DNA of 43,137 nt from an uncultured Eubacteriales bacterium (GTDB taxonomy: Bacteria; Bacillota; Clostridia; Oscillospirales; Oscillospiraceae): positions 1-43,137 of the forward strand of contig USQL01000003.1 of assembly GCA_900556935.1 (NCBI GenBank), written 5' to 3'. Position 1 is the first letter of the stretch. The number at the start of each line of letters is the position of its first letter. Below the pieces are notes generated by a model. That model was given only the letters and a program-made list of their open reading frames with translations. It did no database searches and was not told the origin of the DNA. A program made the position numbers and the translations under genes. Positions 21,892-30,542 of the stretch are shown here, one piece after another.

Positions 21892-22884
21892 TCAGGCGGC
21901 TGCCCCGGTTTTCTTTTTGGGGAAGAGCTTCTGCAGCAGGTCTGACCGGGAAGAGCCGACCATGAACAGGACCACGAATACGCCGATGACGACCTTGTTG
22001 AAGGTTGTTGGCAGGCCGACGGCCATCATGCCCATTTTCAGGACCTGTGCTACGACCGCGCCGGAGAAGATGCCAAACATGATATTGCCCTTTCCGGCGA
22101 TGGACATGCCGATGAGCACACACATCATGGCATCGAAAACGGAGACCGCGCTTCCCATGGTGCCCTGAACCGCCGCCTGAACGCCGGTGGAGCTCAGGCT
22201 CATCAGGGAGTAGAGACCGGCAAACACGCCGGAAACCGCCAGAGCCAGCGCCTTCGTGTATTTCGGATTGATGCCGTTGGTTTTCGCAACGTTGGGGTTA
22301 CTGCCCACGGCGCGGATGCTGTAGCCGAGCTTCCGCTTGTAATACATCATGGAGGCAAATACGAAAATCACCATGAACAGAATCACGTTTGCCGGGAAAT
22401 TGCCCAGGAGCATATAGCTGACACCGATGTGGATGCCTGCTCCGCCATAGATAATTCTGGTGATGCTCTCCATAATGAGCATCAGACCGATGGTTACAAT
22501 CAGCGTCGGAATCTGAATGAAGTAGTAGGCCGCGCCAACGATGACACCCAGCAGCGCGCCGATGGCAATGCACAGCAGGGCGAGCAGAATCACGAAGCCT
22601 ACCGCGCTCAGGCCCATGGACTGGGTAAGGGCCATGGCCAGATTGCCTGCCAGAATACTGATCAGTACAATTCTTGCGCCTACGGAAAAATCCCAGTTGC
22701 CAACCTGCATATTGAGCAGCACGCCCCACCCAAGTACGGCCGGTGCCAGGGACTGCAGAAGCACATTTCCAATTGCTTTCCAGCTTCTGGTCTCCGGAGA
22801 GACCAAAACAAGGAGTAACATCAGAATTGCGGGAGCCGCAACCGCAAGCGCGTAATCTTTAATATACTTTGTTACTTTCTTCAT
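21892..22884 (-). CDS. Sugar ABC transporter permease (RbsC/BPD_transp_2 family)
   Basis: A 330-residue permease with about nine to ten hydrophobic segments and the family motifs GARIVLISILAGNLA, IQIPTLIVTIGLMLI, YSIRAVGSNPNVAKTNGIN (EAA-like loop) and GMSIAGKGNIMFGIFSG. The C terminus ends in a Lys-rich tail. Start ATG 22884 with GAGGG upstream. Last full gene of a six-gene operon. Two different RbsC-type permeases in one operon suggests a heterodimeric channel, unlike the homodimeric RbsC of ribose systems. Confidence 0.9.
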   Translation of the reverse strand: MKKVTKYIKDYALAVAAPAILMLLLVLVSPETRSWKAIGNVLLQSLAPAVLGWGVLLNMQVGNWDFSVGARIVLISILAGNLAMALTQSMGLSAVGFVILLALLCIAIGALLGVIVGAAYYFIQIPTLIVTIGLMLIMESITRIIYGGAGIHIGVSYMLLGNFPANVILFMVIFVFASMMYYKRKLGYSIRAVGSNPNVAKTNGINPKYTKALALAVSGVFAGLYSLMSLSSTGVQAAVQGTMGSAVSVFDAMMCVLIGMSIAGKGNIMFGIFSGAVVAQVLKMGMMAVGLPTTFNKVVIGVFVVLFMVGSSRSDLLQKLFPKKKTGAAA

Positions 22885-22953
22885 GAAAGAGTACCCTCGC
22901 CTTTCTTGACTGGAAAGAATTACAATGAATTATTTCCGGCTTTTTTCGATGTG

Positions 22954-23007
22954 CTTCCGAGGAAGCGGTTCTCCTGGGAAGCGGCCTTTCAGCCGCTTCC
23001 CGGAGAA
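22954..23007. other. Intercistronic hairpins after the sugar-binding protein gene
   Basis: A strong stem, GGGAAGCGGC paired with GCCGCTTCCC and extended by TTCTCC/GGAGAA (22969-23007), plus a small one at 22954-22965. No U-run follows in the minus direction, so it likely protects the upstream binding-protein mRNA and lowers expression of the downstream permease. Confidence 0.6.
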
Positions 23008-23019
23008 TGGGAGCTGTGA

Positions 23020-24186
23020 TTACTTACCGACAGCTTGCTTGACGAAGTCGATGGTCCATCCGTCCAGAACGCTCTGGTAGTAGGCCTCATCGCAGGCGGG
23101 CTGCACCATGGCCAGGATGTCCTCGTCGCTGTAAAGCTGGATTTCGGGGTTGTCAACGTACTCGGAGAAGATCTCCATTTCCTCTACGCTGGTGATCATG
23201 ATGGGGGTCAGGGCCAGCTTCATGGGCTGCTCGGGAGCGGCATTGCCCTTTACCCGGTTGACCAGGGACAGGAAGGAAACCAGGCACTCGGAGGTGTAGC
23301 CGCCGCAGCAGGTGGCCAGCCAGCCCTTTTCAAAGGCCTCCTTGTTGCCGTCGAAGGTATCGAAGGTGGCAAGCTTGATGGAGCCGGCCTCTCTGCCGGA
23401 ACCCTCCAGGGTGGAGATGATGGCCTCACCGACACCGGCGGTGCCGGAAACGGCCAGAATGGCCTCCATGTTGGGATACAGGGTCAGGAAGTTGGAAACG
23501 CCGTCGGTGATGACCTTCGCGTCGGTGTCGGACTGGAAGGTGCCCAGAATCTCAATGCCATACTCAGCGCAGCCGTCCTTAAAGCCGTTGTTCCGCTCCA
23601 CCATCATGGCATCCTTGGGGTCGCCGGAGATCATGCAGACCTTTTTGATGCCCTGGTCAGCCAGAACCTTGACCATGTCCTTTGCCAGCTGATAGCTGGC
23701 ATCCCAGATGTGGGTAACCATATAGGGGTTGGCGTAGCAGGTCTGCTTAATATCCTCGTCGAGAATATCACGGTTGGAAATGGCCCAGTAGACGTTGCCG
23801 TTCATGCAGGCGTTGCCGACCTGCAGGTTTGCGGCGGTATCCATGGGGATGAAGTAGATGCCCTCGCAGCCGGCGGTGATCATCTGCTCGGCAGCGGCCA
23901 GCTCGGCCTCGGTGGTGAAGTCACCCAGGTGCCATACCAGGTCCACATTCAGCAGCTCCGCGGCGTGATTGGCCCAGGCATAGAAGGTGCCGCCCATGGC
24001 ATCGGTGTTGCCGTACCAGATCATGCCGATTTTGTGCCGGGTCTCATCCGATGTACCGCTCTCAGAGGCAGCGGAAGTTGCGTTGTTGGCAGTGGGCGCG
24101 GCGGTTGTCTGGGAGCCCTGGCTGGAACAGGCAGCCATGGCAAAAACCATTGCCAGCACCAGAAGTGACGCGAGAATCTTTTTCAT
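23020..24186 (-). CDS. Sugar ABC transporter substrate-binding lipoprotein
   Basis: A 388-residue lipoprotein: signal peptide with lipobox MAAC (Cys near residue 20), then a Ser/Thr-rich linker and a type-I periplasmic-binding fold (HKIGMIWYGNTDAMGG; GCEGIYFIPMDTAANLQVGNACMNG; KKVCMISGDPKDAMMVERNNGFKDG; EAILAVSGTAGVGEAIISTLEGSG), the Peripla_BP_4 sugar-binding pattern. The start is ATG 24186, eight bases after GGAGG. Captures the sugar outside the cell for the two permeases and the RbsA-type ATPase encoded around it. Ligand inferred as a beta-glucoside or related glycoside from the kinase and GH1 enzyme in the operon. Confidence 0.9.
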   Translation of the reverse strand: MKKILASLLVLAMVFAMAACSSQGSQTTAAPTANNATSAASESGTSDETRHKIGMIWYGNTDAMGGTFYAWANHAAELLNVDLVWHLGDFTTEAELAAAEQMITAGCEGIYFIPMDTAANLQVGNACMNGNVYWAISNRDILDEDIKQTCYANPYMVTHIWDASYQLAKDMVKVLADQGIKKVCMISGDPKDAMMVERNNGFKDGCAEYGIEILGTFQSDTDAKVITDGVSNFLTLYPNMEAILAVSGTAGVGEAIISTLEGSGREAGSIKLATFDTFDGNKEAFEKGWLATCCGGYTSECLVSFLSLVNRVKGNAAPEQPMKLALTPIMITSVEEMEIFSEYVDNPEIQLYSDEDILAMVQPACDEAYYQSVLDGWTIDFVKQAVGK

Positions 24187-24229
24187 GTACGTTTCCTCCA
24201 TATATAATATTGTATTTGTTTCCTCTTAT

Positions 24230-25144
24230 TTACGCAATGAGATCGTACTCAGAGCGGTCAATAGAGATTGAAACCGTGGCAAGGAAGAATACTGCTTTCA
24301 CAATATCCACATAGTCCGGGTTCATGCCCCACAGAAGCATACCGTTGTTTAAAATGTAATAGGTCAGCACGCCGATGATGGCGGAGCGCATTCTGGTCGC
24401 GGAGCCGCCGGACATGGAGATGCCGCCCAGGCTCAGTGCCAGAAGAACGTCGGTTTCCAGATTCAGGCCCGTATTGCCGGTTACGGCCAGGCTCCGGGAA
24501 AGGGTCAGACAGGAGGCAATGCCCAATGTGGCTCCGCTGATGGCGAAGGCGATGGTTTTGTATTTGTTGACGTTGATGCCGCTGAGCTCTGTCGCATTGG
24601 GATTGGTGCCAATCAGCTTCTGATATTTGCCGATTTTCGTGTAGTTGAACACGAAATAGCCTGCGCCATACACAACCACAATCACAGCCAGGAAGACCCA
24701 GATGTTATTAAGCTTGGCGGCCTTGGTCACCATCATGTTCTGCGTCGCGGAAACCGTCTGGGCAATGCCGCGGCCGGCGAACATCAGGCACATGCCGCCC
24801 ATAAACGCAGGAACACGGCCAAAGATATGGACCGCTGCCGTAAACAGGCCGCACAGAATGCCAAACACAACGGCCAGCAGGCAGAACAGCCACAAATTTC
24901 CGCCGGAGCACAGGTAGGCCAGTACGCTGGATAGCGCGCAGGCACCGCCCAGGGAAAAATCCAGGTTGTTATGGGCCATTACAAACACGGTACCCACGGC
25001 GGCAACCAGAGCAATGGATGCCTGCATGACAATGTTCTGGGCGTTCCGCCAGGTAAAGAACTTTCCGTTTGTGGTCAGGGAAAACAGCACAATCAGAATC
25101 AGCAGGCCCGCGATGGGGACAATCTTTCGAATTCTATCACGCAT
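24230..25144 (-). CDS. Sugar ABC transporter permease (RbsC/BPD_transp_2 family)
   Basis: A 304-residue permease: first segment IVPIAGLLILIVLFSLTTNG, then FVMAHNNLDFSLGGACALSSVLAYL, FMGGMCLMFAGRGIA and KYQKLIGTNPNATELSGINVNKYK (coupling loop). It is shorter than and distinct from the second permease of the operon. The start at 25144 has GGAGG eight bases upstream; the longer frame starts within the ATPase stop region. Sits between ATPase and binding-protein genes. Confidence 0.9.
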   Translation of the reverse strand: MRDRIRKIVPIAGLLILIVLFSLTTNGKFFTWRNAQNIVMQASIALVAAVGTVFVMAHNNLDFSLGGACALSSVLAYLCSGGNLWLFCLLAVVFGILCGLFTAAVHIFGRVPAFMGGMCLMFAGRGIAQTVSATQNMMVTKAAKLNNIWVFLAVIVVVYGAGYFVFNYTKIGKYQKLIGTNPNATELSGINVNKYKTIAFAISGATLGIASCLTLSRSLAVTGNTGLNLETDVLLALSLGGISMSGGSATRMRSAIIGVLTYYILNNGMLLWGMNPDYVDIVKAVFFLATVSISIDRSEYDLIA

Positions 25145-25159
25145 AGCATATACCTCCAA

Positions 25160-26659
25160 TCAAATGATGGCCTGAATGATGTCCGCTTCACCCAGGTTTT
25201 CGGATCTGGTGAACTCTCCGGTTCGTCTTCCGTCCTTCATGGTGATGATGCGGTCGGCCATGCCGATCAGTTCCATCATTTCCTCGGAAACCATCAAAAC
25301 AGAGATGCCGTCGCGCTTGAAGCCCTCCATCAGCCGGTAAATTTTCGCCTTCACGCCCACGTCGATGCCGCGGGTCGGGCAGTCCATAATGAAAACCGTG
25401 GAGTCATTGGCCAGCCATTTGGCCAGAACCACCTTCTGCTTGTTGCCGCCGGAAAGGGCCTTGACCATCTGGGATACGTTCTGCATCTTGACTTCCATCT
25501 TCTTGGCCTCCTCCGCGGCCATTTTTCGCTCTGCCCGCGGGGAGATAAAGGGACCGGTTTTGATTTTGTCCAGGCAGGAGGCCACAATGTTATCCTGAAT
25601 GCTGGTGGGCTGGAACAGAGATTCCTTGTCCCGGTCCTTTGGAATATAGGCAACCTTATGCCGCACGGAGGTGGTCGTGCTGGTCAGCTTTACATTGTCC
25701 CGGCACAGCGTCACCGTGCCCTGGGTGGGCTTGATGGCACCGAAGACGGTTTTCAGCACCTCGTGCATGCCGCAGTCGGACAGGCCGCCGATGCCCAGAA
25801 TTTCGCCCTTGTGCAGGTCAAAGCTGATATCCTCAAACAGGCCGTCCACACTCAGGTCCTTTACCGAGAGCACAACCTCGTCATCGTAGCTGCACACAAA
25901 GTCATCCCGGTAATAGGAGCCCTCCAGCTCCCGGCCAATCATTTTCTGGCGCATGTTGTCGGGGTTGATGTCCTCTCCCCGCAGGGTATCGATGTACACG
26001 CCGTCCCGGAGAATGACAACTTCATCGCACAGCTTCTGAACCTCTGCCAGGTCGTGGGAGATGATCAGGATTGCGGTGCCCTTCGCGGTCTGCTCTTCGA
26101 TAATTTCGTAGATTCGCTCCACGCCCTTCTTGGACAGGGCCGTGGTTGTCTCGTCGATAATCAGGATATCCGGCTGCTTGCTCAGGGCTCTGGCCGTTTC
26201 AATCATCTTTCTGTCTTCGAAGGAATAGTCGTCAATTTTGTGGGCAGGGTCTACATCCCGCAGATTGTTGGCTTCCAGAATCTGCTTCGCGTGGGCGTTT
26301 ACCTGGCGGATATCCACCATGCCATGCTTTCCGAAACGGTCCTCCTCGCCAAGAAACATATTCTCGGCGACGGTCATGCCATCAATGGTGCCCTGCTCCT
26401 GGGTCAGATACTGGATGCCCGCCTTTCGGGCCTCCAGTACGGAACCGGGCTTATAGGGCTTGCTCTTGTAGGTCATGGTGCCCTTGGTAGGCGGGTAGAC
26501 ACCGGCAATCATGCTGGACAGGGTGGACTTTCCGGAGCCATTCTCACCGACAAGGCCCAGAACCATCCCCTTTTTCAGCTCGATTGTGACATCCGTAACC
26601 GCCTTTGTCGCGCCGAATTCCTTGAACATATGCTCTGCTTTCAGAATCGTTTCTGCCAT
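25160..26659 (-). CDS. Sugar ABC transporter ATP-binding protein with two ABC domains (RbsA/MglA-type)
   Basis: A 499-residue tandem ATPase. Domain 1: Walker A GENGSGKST (about 38-46), a degenerate signature (YSFEDRKMIETARAL instead of LSxGxxQ) and Walker B ILIIDETTTALS. Domain 2: no Walker A lysine motif (GIGGLSDCGMHEVLKTVFG), but a canonical signature LSGGNKQKVVLAKWL and Walker B VFIMDCPTRGIDVG. Such asymmetry, with one composite active site, is common in this family. Here the good Walker A and good signature are in different halves and could pair. Note DCPTRG, with Cys where the catalytic Glu is normally expected (DEPTRG). Start ATG 26659, six bases after a G-rich RBS. Confidence 0.92.
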   Translation of the reverse strand: MAETILKAEHMFKEFGATKAVTDVTIELKKGMVLGLVGENGSGKSTLSSMIAGVYPPTKGTMTYKSKPYKPGSVLEARKAGIQYLTQEQGTIDGMTVAENMFLGEEDRFGKHGMVDIRQVNAHAKQILEANNLRDVDPAHKIDDYSFEDRKMIETARALSKQPDILIIDETTTALSKKGVERIYEIIEEQTAKGTAILIISHDLAEVQKLCDEVVILRDGVYIDTLRGEDINPDNMRQKMIGRELEGSYYRDDFVCSYDDEVVLSVKDLSVDGLFEDISFDLHKGEILGIGGLSDCGMHEVLKTVFGAIKPTQGTVTLCRDNVKLTSTTTSVRHKVAYIPKDRDKESLFQPTSIQDNIVASCLDKIKTGPFISPRAERKMAAEEAKKMEVKMQNVSQMVKALSGGNKQKVVLAKWLANDSTVFIMDCPTRGIDVGVKAKIYRLMEGFKRDGISVLMVSEEMMELIGMADRIITMKDGRRTGEFTRSENLGEADIIQAII

Positions 26660-26691
26660 ATCGTTCCCCCCGTTCGTTGTTTTGTTCAGCA

Positions 26692-28122
26692 TCAGAGCTC
26701 CGCGCCGTTCGTCCGGATGACGTTCGCGTACCAGTCAAAGGAATCCTTTTTGCGGCGCTTCAGAGAACCCGTTCCGTCGTCGTATTTCTCTACGAAAATC
26801 TGTCCATAGCGCTTGCGCATCTCGCCGGTGGTCAGGCTGACCAGGTCGATGCAGCCCCAGTTGGTGTAGCCCATGATGTCTACGCCGTCCTCGGTGGCAA
26901 GCTTCATCTGGGCGATGTGCTTGCGCATATAGTCGATTCGGTAGTCGTCATGAATGCTGCCGTCCGCCTCGATTTTGTCGAAGGCTCCCAGGCCGTTCTC
27001 AACAATCATCAGCGGCACATGATACCGGTCATAGGCCTGATTCAGGGCAAACCGGATGCCGGTTGGGTCAATCTGCCAGCCCCAGTCGCTGGCCTGCAGA
27101 TAGGGATTCTTCATACCGGTCATAATGTTGCCGTCAACCGCCGTGCCTTCCTCCGCCCGTCCCACGCAGACGGACATATAGTAGGAGAAGGTCATAAAGT
27201 CCACGGTTCCCTGCTTCAGGTCCTCCAGGTCCTTGGCGGTAATGTTCAGGTTGATGTTCTTGTCTCGCCACATGGTGGTAGCGTAGTAGGGGTAGGCACC
27301 CTTGACCTGCACATCGCTGCAATACCAGTTCATCTCCTGCATATATTTGGAGGCCATCATGATATTGACCGGGTCACAGTTGATGGGGTAGCCCACGACA
27401 AAGGTGAGCATATTGCCGATTTTGAACTGGGGGTACTTGGTATGGGCCAGTCGGACAACCCGGGCGGAGGCCACAAACTGGTGGTGCAGCGCCTGATAGC
27501 GCTCCTGCTCCGTGTGCTGAATCTCGTTGATGGGGCCCTCATAGCCGCGCACCATACTGGTGGAGATAATGTCGCCGATGGGCATCTGCCCGGCGTTGAT
27601 TTCATTAAAGGTAAGCCAGTACTTGACTTTGTCCTGGTACCGGTCAAAAACCGTCTGCACATAGCGCAGGAAGTAATCAATGGTATCCCGGGAGAGCCAG
27701 CCGTTCTTTTCCAGGGCCAGCGCCAGGGGCATTTCGTAATGGGACAGTGTCACCAAGGGCTCGATGCCGTATTTCAGGCACTCGTCAAACACCCTGTCGT
27801 AGAAGGCCAGGCCCTTTTCATTGGGCTCGCTGTCCATGCCTGTGGGGAAGATTCTCGACCAGTTGATGGACATCCGGAAGCACTTGTAGCCCATCTGCGC
27901 CATCATGGCGATATCCTCTTGATAATGGTGATAGAAATCCACGGCCTCATGGGAAGGGTACAGGTAATCCGGCTTGATGGTCTGAGTAAAGAGTTTGGAC
28001 TTGTCCCGAGTGCCGTTGGTGCATAGATCCGGCACGGAGGGACCCTTGCCGTCCTCGTCCCAGGCACCCTCAAACTGGTTTGCCGCGGTTGCGCCGCCCC
28101 ACAGGAAATTTTCCTTAAACAT
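26692..28122 (-). CDS. GH1 family 6-phospho-beta-glucosidase
   Basis: A 476-residue TIM-barrel glycosidase: N-terminal signature FLWGGATAANQFEGAW, acid/base E174 in TFNEINAG, nucleophile E375 in IVENGLG. Near the C terminus WGCIDLVSLTTGEMRKRYGQIFVEKYDDG carries Ser (about 429), Lys (437) and Tyr (439), the phosphate-binding trio of 6-phospho-beta-glucosidases. It should therefore act on phosphorylated glycosides inside the cell. The start is ATG 28122, preceded by AAAGGA. The upstream ROK kinase can supply the phosphorylated substrate, replacing the usual PTS. Confidence 0.9.
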   Translation of the reverse strand: MFKENFLWGGATAANQFEGAWDEDGKGPSVPDLCTNGTRDKSKLFTQTIKPDYLYPSHEAVDFYHHYQEDIAMMAQMGYKCFRMSINWSRIFPTGMDSEPNEKGLAFYDRVFDECLKYGIEPLVTLSHYEMPLALALEKNGWLSRDTIDYFLRYVQTVFDRYQDKVKYWLTFNEINAGQMPIGDIISTSMVRGYEGPINEIQHTEQERYQALHHQFVASARVVRLAHTKYPQFKIGNMLTFVVGYPINCDPVNIMMASKYMQEMNWYCSDVQVKGAYPYYATTMWRDKNINLNITAKDLEDLKQGTVDFMTFSYYMSVCVGRAEEGTAVDGNIMTGMKNPYLQASDWGWQIDPTGIRFALNQAYDRYHVPLMIVENGLGAFDKIEADGSIHDDYRIDYMRKHIAQMKLATEDGVDIMGYTNWGCIDLVSLTTGEMRKRYGQIFVEKYDDGTGSLKRRKKDSFDWYANVIRTNGAEL

Positions 28123-28142
28123 TTGGCAACATCCTTTCTTGC

Positions 28143-29123
28143 TCAGCAATACTGCTGGATGAAATTATACATGGCACCCAGAATATTGCACTCGTTCATA
28201 TATCTGCTGCGGACAACCTCCGCCTTCATCATGTCGTCAATCATGGAATCCCGGCATACCTTGTCAATCTCTGCCCGAAGGTCATCCAGCAGCATATCGG
28301 AGCGGCTCAGGCCGCCGCCGATGACGATGCGGTCGGGCGATACCGTGATTTGAATGTTCTGACAGATCATCGCCAGCGAATGCAGAAACGCCCTGTAGGC
28401 CTTTACCGCCGCGGGGTCACCCTCGGCAACCCACTGGAAAATCTGCCGGCCGTCCGCCTTGATTTTCTTGGGGGGCTCTTCAAAGCTGGGATACTCGTTT
28501 CCCACCGCGGCCTCAAAAATAGGCATCATCGGAGCGGCGTCCTGAACGGTCAAATCCAGATTTTTCAGCTTGCACACCTCGTAGGTTAGACCCATCACGC
28601 CTACGCTTGCAAAGCCCGCGTCAAGAAGATTTTCTCTTCTGCCGGTCAGCAGGAAGGAAAATTCACCGGCTGTGGTGTTTCTTCCGTGGAGTACCTTGCC
28701 GTCCACGATGACACCGCCGCCAATGCCGGAGCCCAGGACCAGGACGGCACCGTTTTTGACATCGGAAAGGCTGCCCTTCCAGGCCTCTGCCAGAGCGCCG
28801 CACTTTCCGTCATTTTCCAGGGAGACCTTGCAGCCGCAGCGCTGCCGCACAAGCTCCTTCACGTTTTTGCCCTTCAGAATAGAGCCGTACACACCGGAGC
28901 CGAAGTGCATGCCGGTTTCCGGGTCGATGAAGCCGGGAAGGCTCATGGCAATGCCGTCTACCTCATCCCGAAAGCTTCCGTACAGCGCCGCCGCGGAATC
29001 CAGAAATTCCTCCAGGGAATTTAAGGGGGCTGCCGCCGAGCCGTTATGGCTTACAGATGCGTCATCACCCACAACGGCATACTTTACAGAGCTTCCGCCG
29101 TAATCCAGAACAAGACACTTCAT
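28143..29123 (-). CDS. ROK-family sugar kinase, probable beta-glucoside kinase
   Basis: A 326-residue ROK protein: phosphate-binding LDYGGSSVKYAVV (DxGGT-like), SLPGFIDPETG, the catalytic NDG in SLENDGKCGALAEAWKG, VLGSGIGGGVIVDGKVLHG, and adenosine-site IVIGGGLS. The zinc motif CxCGxxGCxE of classical ROK hexokinases is absent, as in several beta-glucoside kinases (BglK). No N-terminal HTH, so it is an enzyme, not a NagC/XylR repressor. ATG 29123 follows AAAGGAG at eight bases. First gene of the operon; its product would phosphorylate an imported beta-glucoside at C6 for the GH1 enzyme. Substrate inferred from context. Confidence 0.87.
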   Translation of the reverse strand: MKCLVLDYGGSSVKYAVVGDDASVSHNGSAAAPLNSLEEFLDSAAALYGSFRDEVDGIAMSLPGFIDPETGMHFGSGVYGSILKGKNVKELVRQRCGCKVSLENDGKCGALAEAWKGSLSDVKNGAVLVLGSGIGGGVIVDGKVLHGRNTTAGEFSFLLTGRRENLLDAGFASVGVMGLTYEVCKLKNLDLTVQDAAPMMPIFEAAVGNEYPSFEEPPKKIKADGRQIFQWVAEGDPAAVKAYRAFLHSLAMICQNIQITVSPDRIVIGGGLSRSDMLLDDLRAEIDKVCRDSMIDDMMKAEVVRSRYMNECNILGAMYNFIQQYC

Positions 29124-29253
29124 AACGCATTCTCCTTTGCACTTTTGCATTCAAATAGGGCCTCAAAAACATGAAGTTTTGTGAGCCATCGACAAGTTGC
29201 TTAATATAAAGCATCAAATCGAATGTTTTCTGGTAGATTTGCTGGATGACCCT

Positions 29254-29282
29254 ACTATAAAAAATTTTGCGTGGGCCATCAA
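29254..29282 (-). promoter_or_regulatory. Promoter of the beta-glucoside operon
   Basis: On the minus strand TTGATG (29282-29277), 17-bp spacer, TATAGT (29259-29254). The start codon of the ROK gene is ~130 bp downstream. Confidence 0.7.
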
Positions 29283-29331
29283 GTTATAATCCGCCCGCCC
29301 TCTTATTGCGTTTGTTACGAAGAGACGCGAC

Positions 29332-29349
29332 TATAACATTTGTGTTATA
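29332..29349. promoter_or_regulatory. Candidate TetR operator upstream of the sugar operon
   Basis: TATAACA-TTTG-TGTTATA is a perfect 7-bp inverted repeat, 50 bp before the sugar-operon promoter and just after the tetR terminator. It resembles the palindrome at 30338-30354 on the other side of tetR (TAAC...GTTA). Confidence 0.45.
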
Positions 29350-29375
29350 ATGGAGAACGCTTGACAACATAATGA

Positions 29376-29428
29376 ACGAAAAAGTTTTCCGCACATTTCC
29401 AAAATTTGGATAATGTGCGGAAAACTTC
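29376..29428 (-). terminator. Terminator of the tetR gene
   Basis: AAGTTTTCCGCACATT pairs with AATGTGCGGAAAACTT (29427-29412 and 29397-29382), followed by TTTTTCG on the minus strand. Confidence 0.8.
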
Positions 29429-29468
29429 TTCAACCTGCCCAAATGGGCCCGCTTTTCCGGGGAAGCAC

Positions 29469-30038
29469 TTATGCTTTTTTCTGGCGGTTGCGGAAATCAT
29501 CCAGGGTATTTACCTCAAACTGGCGAATGGCCTTGTCCAGGTCCTCTCCGGAAAAAATCTCGCACAGTGGGAGCGACGCTACCAGATTCCGATACACCAC
29601 ATCGATGGGGCCCGAAAAGTCCCGTCTGGCCCAATCGCTCAACGCGTCGTCCCAGGCTCCATATGTGGCGCGGGAGCCCTTGGCCCCTGTAAAGAACAGG
29701 GAAACCCTGGCCAGGGCGTTCAGACACTCGGTTTTGGCATCCTCGTCCCGGAAGACCTTGCTGTAAAACTCCCGGTTGTTCTGGATGGTATTCAAAATGC
29801 AGATAACGATGCTTTTCCACTCCGCGTTTCTGCCATAGATTTTCGAAAAGAGCATCATGTCCTCATAGCAGATTTCTCCAATCAGGGCGTATTTGTCCGG
29901 AAAGTTCCGGTAAAACGTCATGTGCGAGATACCCGCAACAGAAGCGATATCCTTTACGGTAATCCGGCTGATGGGCTTCTGGGACAAAATATCGAGAAAT
30001 GCGTCAATGATTTTTGACTTTGTGGATTGATTTTCCAT
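29469..30038 (-). CDS. TetR/AcrR-family transcriptional regulator
   Basis: A 189-residue regulator: N-terminal HTH KSKIIDAFLDILSQKPISRITVKDIASVAGISHMTFYRNFPDKYALIGEI, then a helical ligand domain rich in aromatics with no close match I recognise. ATG 30038 has GGAGG six bases upstream; a 40-codon longer frame is not supported. It lies between the minus-strand sugar operon and the plus-strand VOC-gene array, with palindromes on both sides, so it may control both, sensing an imported glycoside or its aglycone. A -10 TATACT is at 30216-30211. Confidence 0.85.
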   Translation of the reverse strand: MENQSTKSKIIDAFLDILSQKPISRITVKDIASVAGISHMTFYRNFPDKYALIGEICYEDMMLFSKIYGRNAEWKSIVICILNTIQNNREFYSKVFRDEDAKTECLNALARVSLFFTGAKGSRATYGAWDDALSDWARRDFSGPIDVVYRNLVASLPLCEIFSGEDLDKAIRQFEVNTLDDFRNRQKKA

Positions 30039-30337
30039 TGCAGACCTCCAGTGATTTCCTTTTAGGCCCTCCCACAAACGGCTCCGGAGAAGAGATTGCC
30101 TGATTTTTATGGATAAAAACGTAGTTTCGTTTCCACAGCTTCTTTCGACGATGTGCATATTTTTGATAAAACTGCTGCATTTTTATCTTCCGGAGCATCC
30201 AAGCCTTTTTAGTATACACCATTTTTCACAAAAAGTCTCGCCCTTTTTCGACAATAATGTAAATTTTTAAACAGGGATATTTTTCGGGGAAATCGTGGCC
30301 CGGACTGCCGTTTTCCCTTTTTCAATTATGCAAAGAT

Positions 30338-30354
30338 GTAACGGATTCTGTTAC
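30338..30354. promoter_or_regulatory. Candidate TetR operator upstream of the VOC array
   Basis: GTAACggattctGTTAC is an inverted repeat about 190 bp before the first VOC gene. The 30039-30542 gap otherwise shows the tetR -10, AT-rich sequence and no obvious plus-strand promoter with both hexamers. Confidence 0.4.
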
Positions 30355-30542
30355 TTTCGAACGCAGTCATAACAAATACCAAAAGAGCTTCCATTATCTA
30401 TAACTTGAAATTAAGCAAATTATCTGAAAAAATGGGGCCATCAAAGATGCTTTTAGGCAAATTTGATAATACAGTACACAACGCGTCTTCCCTGGCGAAT
30501 CAGTGGATGCGCACAAAAGGAATTTTCAAAGGAGGAAGCAAA

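Noticed and set aside
24971..26809. A 612-codon plus-strand frame opposite the sugar ABC ATPase gene
   Set aside because: Shadow of a well-supported RbsA-type ATPase gene; no RBS and no recognisable motifs.
30405..30542. N-terminal extension of the first VOC protein from TTG 30405
   Set aside because: The frame is open, but no RBS precedes the TTG, and AAAGGAGG sits at the right distance from ATG 30543, where the shared N terminus of the paralogues begins.
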